Assembly (NCBI GenBank): GCA_934446135.1
Contig: CAKSDT010000051.1
Coordinates: 1 to 12,468, forward strand
Origin: an uncultured Clostridia bacterium
GTDB lineage: Bacteria > Bacillota > Clostridia > RGIG6154
Direction: 5' to 3'
Length of the DNA stretch: 12,468 bases
Shown: positions 1 through 8,033 of the stretch, one piece after another
Numbering within the stretch: the first letter of the stretch is position 1
Layout of the letters: each line of letters starts with the position of its first letter
Notes under the pieces: model-generated
The model's database searches: none
What the model was told of the DNA's origin: nothing
Seen by the model: only the letters and a program-made list of their open reading frames with translations
Program-made: the position numbers and the translations under genes

Positions 1-18
1 AAGAGGAGGAAAAATATA

Positions 19-2169
19 GTGACGAAAACGAGATTTATTGGAATATTGCTTGTTTTTAGTATGCTTTTGACATCCGTAACTGTATTTGCCGATACCTCGG
101 CAACAACTGTAAAAAAAGGTGACGGAATAAGAATTGTCGGGAAAATAGATGATTCTGTTACGAACACGGATGGAATTTTAAACATTTATCTAGTTAGGGG
201 AAATGACTTTGAAAATGCAATCAAAACCGATTCTTTGATTGGCCATATCGGGCAGGTTAAAATTAATGCAGACGGAAGTTATGACTACAAATTTAACTTT
301 GATAAAAATAAACTTGCCGATTATAATTTATATTTAAAGTGTAATGGTGAAAATGTCATTAATTCAGTTACAATAACGGAAATTAACGGGGAGCCTTTAA
401 ATGTTAAGACCAATATTGTTCGTTCTCTTATTACAGACGGAAACAATACTGGCGAAAAGATAACTGTTACTGCTGACGGAAATAACCTTTATGGCAATAA
501 GGGCGATAAATTTACACTTATCATCGGATATTACGATGAAATCGGAATACTGATAAATACTAAACTTGCCAGAGAAATAACAATGGATTATCTAAAGTCA
601 AGCGATGTTTTTAATTTAACCCTTGATAAAGGAATTAAAACAGTGAAATGTTTTGTATTAGACAAGAACACAATTTCACCTGTTGGTGAAAAATCCGAAA
701 GTATAAATAAAGAAAATATAATGTTTAAACCTGATGAAAAAGTTGTTTTTGTGGGTGATTCAATTACTCATGCGGGACTCTATGAACAGGTTATAGAAAC
801 TTACTATGCAACAAGGCATCCCGAATATAATGTTTCGTTCAGAAACCGCGGAATTAATATGGATACAGGCGATTATATCAGTTCGCGTCTTGATTGGAAT
901 ATCTTAAATGAAAAACCGACATCTGTTTCAATTATGTTTGGTATGAATGACTGCGGAAATGACACGGCAGGTTTCAACACAGAAAAATGTATCGATAACT
1001 GGAACAGTATAACCGAAAAAGTTGCAGCGACCGGAGCGAAACTTTATTGTATGACTCCTACTATAAGCGATAATTACCCATATCCCGAAGGCTCAGGTGT
1101 GAGTGAACCTGTAATTTCTCCCGATTATGAAGAAAACGGACTTCCCAAGGTTGCAAGACAAGTGAGAAAGTTGGCGGATGAAAAAGGATATTATACTATT
1201 GAACAGTACAATTTCACAAATGATTTGTCAAAGGCACTTGCACCCGATATTCATATTATAGGGAAAGACAGAATTCACCCGAGCAGTACAGGATACTATG
1301 CCATAGGTTGTAATTATCTTTACGAAATGGGAGCAGATCCGATTGTTGCGACAGTTTCTTTAGATTCGGTCACAGGAAGTGTTAAGGCACAAAATGCCGA
1401 AGTAAGTAATATTTCACTTAAAGACGGAGTATCATATACATACTCTCCAAAATCAGTTCCGCTTCCTTATACTGGTGATTACAAGTTAACACAAGAAAAC
1501 AAGTTCTTCGATGCTGATAATCTCTTAAACAGGGAAGTTATTAAAGTTTCTAGCCTTGCGGACGGCACTTATGAAGTTAAAATGAATAATAAGTCGGTAG
1601 GGATGTATACAAATGAGGAACTTGAAAACGGGATTAATATTGCAACTAATGTTAATAACCCAAATCAAGAAGTTGCAAAGAATGTATTCAATAAATTAGT
1701 TGAAAAGAGAAGTTCAGAATATAATTATCAGCAATGTTACGCAAAATGGGTTGAAAGATTTGACACCAGGGGTAAGAAATATTATGACGCTCATAAGGGC
1801 GACCAGGCATATGAAGAATTGGGAAAAGACAACTGGTGGGATTTTGATTACAGTAAGGAATGTTTTGATACATTTCCTGAAAATATGCCATATGGTGATT
1901 TAACGGCAATGAAGGCATATGAACCTCAAAACGATGCTGAAAAGTTTATGAAACTTATCAAACTTCTGTTTGATGAAAGCACCAGATATACTACGGACGG
2001 AAGCGGTAATGTAACATATAACTTCTTTAAGCAGGAATTTTGGAATGAGTGGATTAATGGAGCAAGAAATAAAGATAAATACTATTCTGACGCTGAAATT
2101 GCTGAAACAGAAGCAAGGGCATTATCAGTTCCGTTAACTGTTGATGTTACCGTAACAAAGGTAAAATAG
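19..2169 (+). CDS. Secreted SGNH/GDSL-family hydrolase (esterase-like)
   Basis: This is a predicted extracellular ester hydrolase of 716 aa. Residues 1-24 form a signal peptide: Lys/Arg near the start, a hydrophobic core, and a cut after VFA. Residues 25-230 look like beta-rich Ig-like domains. The SGNH hydrolase domain covers about 238-445. It shows block I GDS (246-248, nucleophile Ser248), the GMND block (Asn310, Asp311) and block V DRIHPS, giving Asp417 and His420 as the rest of the triad. In this family such enzymes deacetylate polysaccharides or cleave other esters; the substrate cannot be read here. Residues 446-716 are about 270 aa, rich in Tyr/Trp in the last half, and match nothing I recognise. 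No LPXTG, SLH or lipobox anchor is visible. The GTG start at 19 has GAGGAGG at 3-9, nine bases upstream. The gene stands alone before a terminator; whatever precedes it lies outside the window. Confidence 0.88.
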   Translation: MTKTRFIGILLVFSMLLTSVTVFADTSATTVKKGDGIRIVGKIDDSVTNTDGILNIYLVRGNDFENAIKTDSLIGHIGQVKINADGSYDYKFNFDKNKLADYNLYLKCNGENVINSVTITEINGEPLNVKTNIVRSLITDGNNTGEKITVTADGNNLYGNKGDKFTLIIGYYDEIGILINTKLAREITMDYLKSSDVFNLTLDKGIKTVKCFVLDKNTISPVGEKSESINKENIMFKPDEKVVFVGDSITHAGLYEQVIETYYATRHPEYNVSFRNRGINMDTGDYISSRLDWNILNEKPTSVSIMFGMNDCGNDTAGFNTEKCIDNWNSITEKVAATGAKLYCMTPTISDNYPYPEGSGVSEPVISPDYEENGLPKVARQVRKLADEKGYYTIEQYNFTNDLSKALAPDIHIIGKDRIHPSSTGYYAIGCNYLYEMGADPIVATVSLDSVTGSVKAQNAEVSNISLKDGVSYTYSPKSVPLPYTGDYKLTQENKFFDADNLLNREVIKVSSLADGTYEVKMNNKSVGMYTNEELENGINIATNVNNPNQEVAKNVFNKLVEKRSSEYNYQQCYAKWVERFDTRGKKYYDAHKGDQAYEELGKDNWWDFDYSKECFDTFPENMPYGDLTAMKAYEPQNDAEKFMKLIKLLFDESTRYTTDGSGNVTYNFFKQEFWNEWINGARNKDKYYSDAEIAETEARALSVPLTVDVTVTKVK

Positions 2170-2175
2170 CAAAGA

Positions 2176-2211
2176 TTAAAAGCCGGTGTGAATTCTCACA
2201 CCGGCTTTTAA
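2176..2211 (+). terminator. Intrinsic terminator after the SGNH hydrolase gene
   Basis: A perfect 16-bp stem (2176-2191 with 2196-2211) closes on a 4-base loop, ATTC. The GC-rich core is AGCCGGTGTGA and its complement, flanked by AAAA on the left and TTTT on the right, so it could act in both directions. It begins seven bases after the TAG stop at 2167-2169. It isolates the esterase gene from the operon promoter at 2220. Confidence 0.9.
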
Positions 2212-2219
2212 AGTTTGAG

Positions 2220-2248
2220 TTGAAAAAATAACAAAACTATGTTAGAAT
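2220..2248 (+). promoter_or_regulatory. Predicted sigma-A promoter of the HD-dNTPase operon
   Basis: A -35 TTGAAA (2220-2225), 17-base spacer and -10 TAGAAT (2243-2248) are present, with a TG one base before the -10 (extended -10). It sits between the terminator and the first operon gene. The expected transcription start (about 2253-2256) overlaps the Shine-Dalgarno GGAGG at 2253-2257, so the leader would be very short, or another promoter is used. Confidence 0.5.
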
Positions 2249-2268
2249 TACTGGAGGCGGTGATTTAA

Positions 2269-3438
2269 TTGTATAACCATTTATCAGAAGACCTTGTGAA
2301 AATAATATCCCGGAATATGGAGGACAAACATATATTTGATAACGCAACGAGAAGAGATAATAAGCATGATATTCCGAATTTGTGGCGTCCCGCTTTTGTG
2401 CGTGATATTGAAAAAATAATGAATTGTCCGTATTATAACAGGTATACTGATAAAACACAGGTTTTTTCGTTTTACAAAAATGATGATATTACAAGAAGAG
2501 CCCTCCATGTTCAACTTGTTTCAAGAATTGCAAGAAATATTGGCAGAATTCTGGGGTTAAATCTTGATCTTATAGAGGCTATTGCAATAGGTCACGATAT
2601 AGGGCATACACCTTTTGGACATATAGGTGAATCGGCACTTTCAAAAGTGTATAACAAGTATACGGGAAAGTTTTTTCAGCATAATGTTCAAAGCGTAATT
2701 GTTTTAGACAGAATTTTTAATTACAATATAAGTCTTGAAACATTAGACGGAATACTTTGCCATAACGGAGAGTTTGAACTTATGGAATACAAACCGTCAG
2801 AAGTTAAGACGTTTGGTGATTTTGACCGCACTGTTGAAAATTGTATCAATGACAAAACCGTTTCTGAAAAACTGATACCATGCACATTGGAAGGGTGTGT
2901 TGTAAGAATTTGCGATATAATTGCTTATTTAGGTAAGGACCGTCAGGATGCTGAACTTATATCTGAATTGGACGGCAGCAGTTTTAATGACAGTGTGATA
3001 GGAAGTTTTAATGCACAGATTATCAATAATATGATAGTTAATATAATCGAAAATAGTTACGGAAAAGATTACATATCTATGGATAAAGAATACTATGATG
3101 CACTAAAGAGTGCTAAAAGAGAAAATTACGAGCAAATATACTTGACAAGTGATAAACTTGAAATGAAAAACTTGCTTGAAAGAATGTTCGATAATATGTA
3201 TTCGAAACTTATAGATGATATAAATAACAATAATGAAAATTCGCTTCTTTTTAAGCACCATATTAATTACATCAAGAAAAAAACAAAATATTATAAAGGT
3301 AACTCTTACGAAAAAACAAATATATATGATCTTGTTAAGGATTATATTGCAAGTATGACAGATAACTATTTTTACGAACTCTATATAAGAATGTTTCCGG
3401 ACGACAAAAAAGTTAAATATAATTCCTATTTTGATTGA
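2269..3438 (+). CDS. HD-domain dNTP triphosphohydrolase, dGTPase family
   Basis: This 389-aa protein should hydrolyse a dNTP to the deoxynucleoside and triphosphate in the cytoplasm. The family signature is clear: the RYTDKTQVF stretch that precedes the fold, His80 (ALHVQLVSRIAR), the His109-Asp110 pair in GHDIGHTPFGH with His113 and His118 following, and Asp216 in RICDIIAYLGKD. These give the H...HD...D metal ligands. Family members run about 330-500 aa, so the length is normal. The C-terminal third (about 250-389) is Lys/Asn/Tyr-rich and not distinctive. The start is TTG at 2269 with GGAGG at 2253-2257; no in-frame ATG or GTG gives a better-placed start. It is the first gene of a three-gene operon, and its TGA overlaps the Shine-Dalgarno of the nuclease. 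Preference for dGTP over other dNTPs is not readable. Related dGTPases act in nucleotide-pool control, and some deplete dNTPs against phage. Confidence 0.85.
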   Translation: MYNHLSEDLVKIISRNMEDKHIFDNATRRDNKHDIPNLWRPAFVRDIEKIMNCPYYNRYTDKTQVFSFYKNDDITRRALHVQLVSRIARNIGRILGLNLDLIEAIAIGHDIGHTPFGHIGESALSKVYNKYTGKFFQHNVQSVIVLDRIFNYNISLETLDGILCHNGEFELMEYKPSEVKTFGDFDRTVENCINDKTVSEKLIPCTLEGCVVRICDIIAYLGKDRQDAELISELDGSSFNDSVIGSFNAQIINNMIVNIIENSYGKDYISMDKEYYDALKSAKRENYEQIYLTSDKLEMKNLLERMFDNMYSKLIDDINNNNENSLLFKHHINYIKKKTKYYKGNSYEKTNIYDLVKDYIASMTDNYFYELYIRMFPDDKKVKYNSYFD

Positions 3439-3449
3439 GGAGAATTTTG

Positions 3450-4877
3450 ATGATTACCCAAGAACAGTTTTTAAAAAGCGGCGGCTGCAAAAGACAGGTA
3501 TGGCTTACGAAACATATGAATAGCGGTACTTCCGAAAATGATAATATAATGTCAGTTATAGCCGAAAAAGATGTTTTCAGTTCGGCGGAGGATTTCTTTA
3601 AAGGTGGCATCGACCTTGATTCAGCACCGTATGAAATAACAAAAAGGATGCTTAAAAAAAATGATACCCTTTTTAATGCAAACTTTGAAAGTAATTTTGG
3701 GAGTTGCAGAGTAGACATACTCAAAAAATTTCCCGAAGGAATTGTTTTGTATAAAATCAAAGCGGGATCCGGTACCGAAAGACATATCAAATCACTTGTT
3801 TTTCAAAAATGTGTGTTGAACTCATTAGGGTATAAGGTGAAAGGGTTATATTTAATATCAGTTAATAAAAATTATGTAAGAGGCAGGACACTTAATTACA
3901 CCAAACTTTTTGAATTTTATGATTGCCTTAACCCAAAATATTTGAGAAGCACCAAAACCAAAATCAAATTTATAAAAAGTGTTTGCAGCAAAAAAACAGA
4001 ACCTGAAAGAAATATGTCTAAGTTTTGTTCGGGTTGTGAATATTTTTCTTATTGTTATAGCGATCTTCCTGAGAAAAATATATTTTCATTGGGGAATTTG
4101 CCGTTTGAAGTTAAAGTTACACTTTATAACCACGGAATTTTTTCTTATGAGGATTATCTCAAACTGCCTGAGGTAAATTCAAAATGTATCACGCAGATTA
4201 TGGCGGAACTTGACGGAAATCCTATTGTTAATAAGAAAGAAATAAAAAATTTTATATCGGAACTTTCATATCCGCTCGGATTTCTTGATTTTGAGGCAAT
4301 ATCACCAACCGTTCCGAGATATAAAGGAACTAAGCCAAATGAAAGAATAATAACGCAGTTTTCATATCATTATATTGAAAAAGAGAATGGAAAACTAAAA
4401 CACAAGGAATTTATCGGTGACGGAATTCATTATCCTGAAAGAGATGTTGCTGAAAAACTTATTGAATATATAGGCGAAAATGATTGTGTTTTAATGTACT
4501 CGCCGTATGAAAAAAACTGCATCAATGCTCTTATAGCAAAATTTCCCGATATATCTGAAAAACTTTCTAAGATAAGGGATAATCTTGTTGATTTGGAAAG
4601 GCCTTTTTCGTCTAAATACCTTTATACAAAGGAAATGCGGGGAAAAAGTTCTATTAAATTCGTTCTTCCTGCGTTATATCCCAATGACCCTGAACTTGAT
4701 TATCATAAAAATATGATTTCTGACGGTTCTATGGCACTTAAATATTATATGAATTTGATATATATGCCGAGAGAAAAACGAAAAATTATTAGACGGGAAC
4801 TGCTTAAATATTGTAAACTTGATACACTTGCAATGGTTAAATTGCTTGAAAAACTAAAAGAATACGGGTGTGATTGA
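3450..4877 (+). CDS. Predicted two-domain nuclease: Cas4-like PD-(D/E)XK plus DUF2779 (DEDDy-like)
   Basis: This 475-aa protein has two nuclease-type halves. Residues 1-210 resemble the Cas4/RecB PD-(D/E)XK fold with an Fe-S cluster: Cys13 in GGCKRQVWL and Cys193-x2-Cys196-x5-Cys202 match the one-plus-three cysteine pattern of Cas4/AddB 4Fe-4S proteins, and Asp89 (CRVDIL) and Lys104 fit the active site. The acidic residue of the [DE]xK motif is Lys102 (YKIKA), so this half may be inactive. Residues 275-470 match DUF2779, an RNase H-like fold: Asp280-x-Glu282 in FLDFEA, a YSPYEKN motif, VDLERPF, and Tyr454-x3-Asp458 (YCKLD), the arrangement of a DEDDy 3'-5' exonuclease. The ATG at 3450 is preferred over a TTG at 3435 because GAGGAG (3437-3442) lies seven bases before it. 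It starts 11 bases after the dNTPase stop and overlaps the MFS gene by 8 bases. The substrate is unknown. Confidence 0.8.
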   Translation: MITQEQFLKSGGCKRQVWLTKHMNSGTSENDNIMSVIAEKDVFSSAEDFFKGGIDLDSAPYEITKRMLKKNDTLFNANFESNFGSCRVDILKKFPEGIVLYKIKAGSGTERHIKSLVFQKCVLNSLGYKVKGLYLISVNKNYVRGRTLNYTKLFEFYDCLNPKYLRSTKTKIKFIKSVCSKKTEPERNMSKFCSGCEYFSYCYSDLPEKNIFSLGNLPFEVKVTLYNHGIFSYEDYLKLPEVNSKCITQIMAELDGNPIVNKKEIKNFISELSYPLGFLDFEAISPTVPRYKGTKPNERIITQFSYHYIEKENGKLKHKEFIGDGIHYPERDVAEKLIEYIGENDCVLMYSPYEKNCINALIAKFPDISEKLSKIRDNLVDLERPFSSKYLYTKEMRGKSSIKFVLPALYPNDPELDYHKNMISDGSMALKYYMNLIYMPREKRKIIRRELLKYCKLDTLAMVKLLEKLKEYGCD

Positions 4878-6072
4878 AATTAGTATAAGAAATAATTATA
4901 ATGCAACATTATATGCTTCTTTCGGGGGGTATATAACGCAAGCCATAGTAATTAACTTTGTGCCTTTGATATATCTTACGTTTCAAAGAAACTACGGAAT
5001 ATCTTTGGAAATGATTTCTTTTTTAATATTCGGAAGTTTTATAATTCAGTTGATTGCAGATTTTGTTTCTGCTTGGATAGTTGATTTGCTGGGTTACAGA
5101 ACATGTGCTGTTACATCGCATATACTCTGCTTTGTGGGACTTATATGCCTGTCAATTTTGCCAAATGTAATTAAACCGATTTACGGCATAGTTATTGCAA
5201 CTGTCTTATATTCATTTGGCGGTGGTATGATCGAAGTTTTGGTAAGTTCAATAGTTGAGGCTTGTCCTATTAAAAACAAGTCAAGAGCGATGAGTGTTCT
5301 GCATTCGTTTTTTTGCTGGGGTACTGTTTTTGTAGTTTTGGCATCAACATTGTTTTTTTCGTTGTTTGGTGTTGAAAAATGGCAGACACTTGCAATGATT
5401 TGGACAATTTTTCCAGGATTAAATGCAATTTTGTTTTCACTTGTCCCAATAAAAAGCCTTACAGAAGAAAAAGGCGGAATGGAAATAGGAGGTCTTTTAA
5501 AATCAAGTACATTCTGGCTTATGTTTTTGTTAATGTGTTGTGCCGGTGCCGGTGAACAGGCAATAAGCCAATGGGTTTCTGCATTTGCAGAGTCGGGACT
5601 CAAAGTCTCCAAGACGGTGGGTGACCTTGCCGGAACTTGCTCTTTTGCATTAATGATGGGTCTTTCAAGAATTATTTATGCAAAATACAGTTACAAACTC
5701 TCACTTAGCAAATTTATGATTTTTTCGGCAATTATGTGTGTGTTAAGTTATCTTCTTTCAGCACTCAGCCATAACCCGGTTTTGGGACTTGTGGGTTGTG
5801 CTATGTGCGGATTCTTTATCGGTATTTCATGGCCGGGCACATACAGTATGGCAGCCGGAATATTAAAAGAGGGAGGAACGTCAATGTTTGCGCTTCTTGC
5901 ACTCGGAGGAGATATTGGCTGTTCTGTGGGTCCTACGCTTGCAGGGATTGTTGCTGATAAGGCAAACGGAGATTTATCTGCCGGAATTCTGGCGGCAACA
6001 ATCTTTCCGTTAATAATGTCGTTCTGTCTTATACTGAATTACATATCAAAAAAAAGAAGGTTTGCCAAGTAG
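4870..6072 (+). CDS. MFS transporter, fucose-permease-like (FHS) type
   Basis: This 400-aa integral membrane protein has about 12 hydrophobic segments in two halves, split by a loop near residue 195-210 (SLTEEKGGMEIG). A DxxxGxR-type loop (VDLLGYRT, about 70-77) follows TM2, as in MFS motif A. The stretches SFGGGMIEVLVSSIVEA and VLHSFFCWGTV resemble fucose-permease homologues (FHS family), and GEQAISQW in the second half fits too. Length is typical. The substrate cannot be told; sugars are common in the family. The GTG start at 4870 overlaps the nuclease TGA by 8 bases and lacks a good Shine-Dalgarno site, so translation is probably coupled. The last codons (an A-rich KKRRFAK tail) overlap the terminator of the convergent RNase J gene, and the TAG stop lies in its hairpin loop. 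Confidence 0.85.
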   Translation: MIEISIRNNYNATLYASFGGYITQAIVINFVPLIYLTFQRNYGISLEMISFLIFGSFIIQLIADFVSAWIVDLLGYRTCAVTSHILCFVGLICLSILPNVIKPIYGIVIATVLYSFGGGMIEVLVSSIVEACPIKNKSRAMSVLHSFFCWGTVFVVLASTLFFSLFGVEKWQTLAMIWTIFPGLNAILFSLVPIKSLTEEKGGMEIGGLLKSSTFWLMFLLMCCAGAGEQAISQWVSAFAESGLKVSKTVGDLAGTCSFALMMGLSRIIYAKYSYKLSLSKFMIFSAIMCVLSYLLSALSHNPVLGLVGCAMCGFFIGISWPGTYSMAAGILKEGGTSMFALLALGGDIGCSVGPTLAGIVADKANGDLSAGILAATIFPLIMSFCLILNYISKKRRFAK

Positions 6073-6085
6073 GGCAAACCTTCTT
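6048..6085 (-). terminator. Shared hairpin terminator between the MFS gene and RNase J
   Basis: A 13-bp perfect stem (6054-6066 with 6073-6085) encloses the loop AAGTAG. On the minus strand the stem begins three bases after the RNase J stop and is followed by a run of T from the A-run at 6048-6055, a textbook intrinsic terminator. On the plus strand the stem is followed by GCGTTAT, so termination of the MFS transcript is probably weaker. The MFS stop TAG (6070-6072) is in the loop. Confidence 0.85.
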
Positions 6086-6088
6086 GCG

Positions 6089-7756
6089 TTATACTTCTAA
6101 AATAACCGGAAGAATCATAGGATTCCTTTTGGTTTCTTCGTACACATACTGGCTTAAACTCGTTTTAACTGTTGTTTTAATTGATGCCCAGTCATGTTTG
6201 TTTTTATTCTCACAAATTTTAAGTGCCGCTTTCGAACGTTCCTTGATCCTCTCCATCAAATCTTCGGATTCTCTTACATACACAAATCCTCTTGAAATAA
6301 CATCCGGACCAGCCATAACTTTGCCGGTTGCGGAATCAATGGCCATAACAATCATAATAAGACCGTCTTCAGAAAGATGCTTTCTGTCTCTTATAACTAT
6401 ATTTCCTACATCTCCCACGCCGCTTCCGTCTACGAACACTCTGCCTGACGGAACAGAACCCACTATTTTTGCTGAGTTCGCATCAATTTCCATAACTTGA
6501 CCGATTTTCATAATAAAAGTATTTGATTCTTTTATACCGACTTTATGTGCAAGATGTGCGTGCTGCATTAAATGCCTGTATTCACCGTGAACCGGAATAA
6601 AATACTTTGGCTTTGTAACTGATAACATTATTTTAAGTTCTTCCTGGCAGGCGTGTCCTGAAACATGAACATCAGCAAGAGATTTATATACAACATCTGC
6701 ACCTTTCTTAAAAAGTTCATCAATAACTTTTGCAATCATTTTTTCATTTCCCGGAATAGGCGATGCTGAGATTATTACCAAGTCACCTTTCCCGATTTCT
6801 ACCTTTTTGTGGTCGGAAAATGCCATTCTCGACAGTGCAGCCATAGGCTCTCCCTGACTTCCGGTTGTTACAATTACAAGTTTATTATCGGGATATTTGT
6901 TAATATCTGCAATATCGATTATTAACCCTTTGGGGGCCTTAAGATAACCGAGTTCGCTTGACGCGGCCACGACACTTTCCATACTTCTGCCTGATATTGC
7001 AACTTTTCGTTTGGTTTTAATTGCACAGTTTACTATTTGCTGAACTCTGTGTATGTTTGATGCAAATGTTGCAACTATAATCCTTTTTTTGGGGTTATTT
7101 GTAAAAAGTTCGTCAAATGTTTCGCCGACTTTTCTTTCCGACATAGAATATCCCGGTCTTTCTACATTTGTAGAATCTGACAAAAGGGCGAGCACTCCCT
7201 TTTTACCGAGTTCACCGAAACGGGCAATGTCCATCATCTCACCGTCAATAGGTGTTGTGTCGATTTTAAAGTCACCGGTGTGAACTACCGTTCCGCAAGG
7301 TGTGTGAATTGCAATTGCAACAGAATCCGCAATAGAGTGGTTAGTTCTTATAAATTCCACTTTCATAGACCCCATAGTCAGTGTTGTGCCGGGCTTTATA
7401 CTATTTAATTTTGCTTGTTTGCTCAGACCGTGTTCCTGAAGTTTTTTATCAAGAATTCCAAGAGTTAATTTTGTGCCGTATATCGGGACATTAACTTCCT
7501 TTAAAAGGTACGGAATTGCACCTATATGATCCTCGTGACCGTGGGTAAGCACAAGTCCTCTGATTTTTTCACGGTTTTTAAACAGATATGTCATATCAGG
7601 GATAACAAGATCTATTCCAAACATTTCATCATCGGGAAATGCTATTCCACAGTCAAGTATAACAATGTCATCTTTGTATTCAAACAATGTTATATTTTTT
7701 CCTATTTCTTCCAAACCACCAAGGGGTATAATCTTTAGTTTATTCTTTTTTGCCAC
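6089..7756 (-). CDS. rnj: Ribonuclease J
   Basis: This 555-aa beta-CASP metallo-beta-lactamase is the Bacillota 5'-3' exo- and endoribonuclease of mRNA decay and rRNA maturation. The N-terminal signature LGGLEEIGKN (about 12-21) leads to the zinc motif His72-x-His74-x-Asp76-His77 (LTHGHEDHIG). Further ligands are visible in HTGDFKID and the later PVHGEYRHL. DSTNVERPGYS, SGRSMESV and HVSGHACQEELK are beta-CASP and RNase J hallmarks. Length equals that of characterised RNase J. The GTG at 7756 is chosen because AGGAGG (7763-7768, read on the minus strand) lies six bases upstream. A longer frame from a TTG at 7798 would translate the Shine-Dalgarno itself as Arg-Arg. The gene is monocistronic, with its own promoter and a leader of about 175 bases. 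Only one RNase J is visible, so J1 versus J2 cannot be assigned. Confidence 0.96.
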   Translation of the reverse strand: MAKKNKLKIIPLGGLEEIGKNITLFEYKDDIVILDCGIAFPDDEMFGIDLVIPDMTYLFKNREKIRGLVLTHGHEDHIGAIPYLLKEVNVPIYGTKLTLGILDKKLQEHGLSKQAKLNSIKPGTTLTMGSMKVEFIRTNHSIADSVAIAIHTPCGTVVHTGDFKIDTTPIDGEMMDIARFGELGKKGVLALLSDSTNVERPGYSMSERKVGETFDELFTNNPKKRIIVATFASNIHRVQQIVNCAIKTKRKVAISGRSMESVVAASSELGYLKAPKGLIIDIADINKYPDNKLVIVTTGSQGEPMAALSRMAFSDHKKVEIGKGDLVIISASPIPGNEKMIAKVIDELFKKGADVVYKSLADVHVSGHACQEELKIMLSVTKPKYFIPVHGEYRHLMQHAHLAHKVGIKESNTFIMKIGQVMEIDANSAKIVGSVPSGRVFVDGSGVGDVGNIVIRDRKHLSEDGLIMIVMAIDSATGKVMAGPDVISRGFVYVRESEDLMERIKERSKAALKICENKNKHDWASIKTTVKTSLSQYVYEETKRNPMILPVILEV

Positions 7757-7931
7757 AATAATCCTCCTATATAATTTAACAACAAAAACTAAAGCCAAAC
7801 TTAAAAAATTCAGCTTTACTTCTTATTGACCTATATAAAACCGTTCAGGCAATCAACGCAAAACCGACCGTATAAAAATTTGCATATGAATTGTAATTCC
7901 TGAATAATTTTATAAACCGAACACCAATTTA
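7757..7931 (-). promoter_or_regulatory. Long structured 5' leader of RNase J mRNA
   Basis: No gene is seen between the RNase J start and its promoter. The region can fold: TATAAAA/TTTTATA (7834-7840 with 7908-7914) and TTCAGG/CCTGAA (7844-7849 with 7899-7904) stack around a 3x3 internal loop and enclose about 50 bases. It resembles no riboswitch I recognise. The pairing is seen in the sequence; a regulatory role, such as feedback by RNase J on its own mRNA, is inference. Confidence 0.4.
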
Positions 7932-7936
7932 ATATC

Positions 7937-7965
7937 ATTATATCATAATTTTACCAGTATTGCAA
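7937..7965 (-). promoter_or_regulatory. rnj: Predicted sigma-A promoter of RNase J
   Basis: On the minus strand, -35 TTGCAA (7960-7965) is followed after exactly 17 bases by a consensus -10 TATAAT (7937-7942). The transcript would begin near 7930, giving a leader of about 175 bases. It points away from the T-box promoter, about 33 bases off. Confidence 0.7.
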
Positions 7966-7998
7966 CAAAAATATACCTCATAATTAAATTAAAATATC

Positions 7999-8027
7999 TT
8001 GACAAAATATAAATGATATGATAAAAT
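7999..8027 (+). promoter_or_regulatory. Predicted sigma-A promoter of the T-box transcript
   Basis: A consensus -35 TTGACA (7999-8004), 17-base spacer and -10 TAAAAT (8022-8027) with an upstream TG (8019-8020, extended -10) lie just ahead of the T-box leader. The start is expected near 8034. The strong match suits a transcript made constitutively and controlled by attenuation. Confidence 0.8.
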
Positions 8028-8033
8028 GAACGA

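Noticed and set aside
3450..4877. A CRISPR-associated role because of the Cas4-like domain
   Set aside because: No repeat array or cas gene is present in the window; DUF2779 proteins occur without CRISPR.
5181..5612. 143-codon minus-strand open frame inside the MFS gene
   Set aside because: It lies opposite a clear membrane-protein gene, lacks a ribosome binding site and has no recognisable domain; it is a shadow of the coding strand.
6084..6500. 138-codon plus-strand open frame opposite the RNase J 3' end
   Set aside because: It is antisense to an unmistakable RNase J coding region and has no Shine-Dalgarno site or domain.
7754..7798. Longer RNase J start at a TTG (7798)
   Set aside because: It would translate the AGGAGG ribosome binding site; the GTG at 7756 has ideal spacing and gives the standard RNase J N-terminus.
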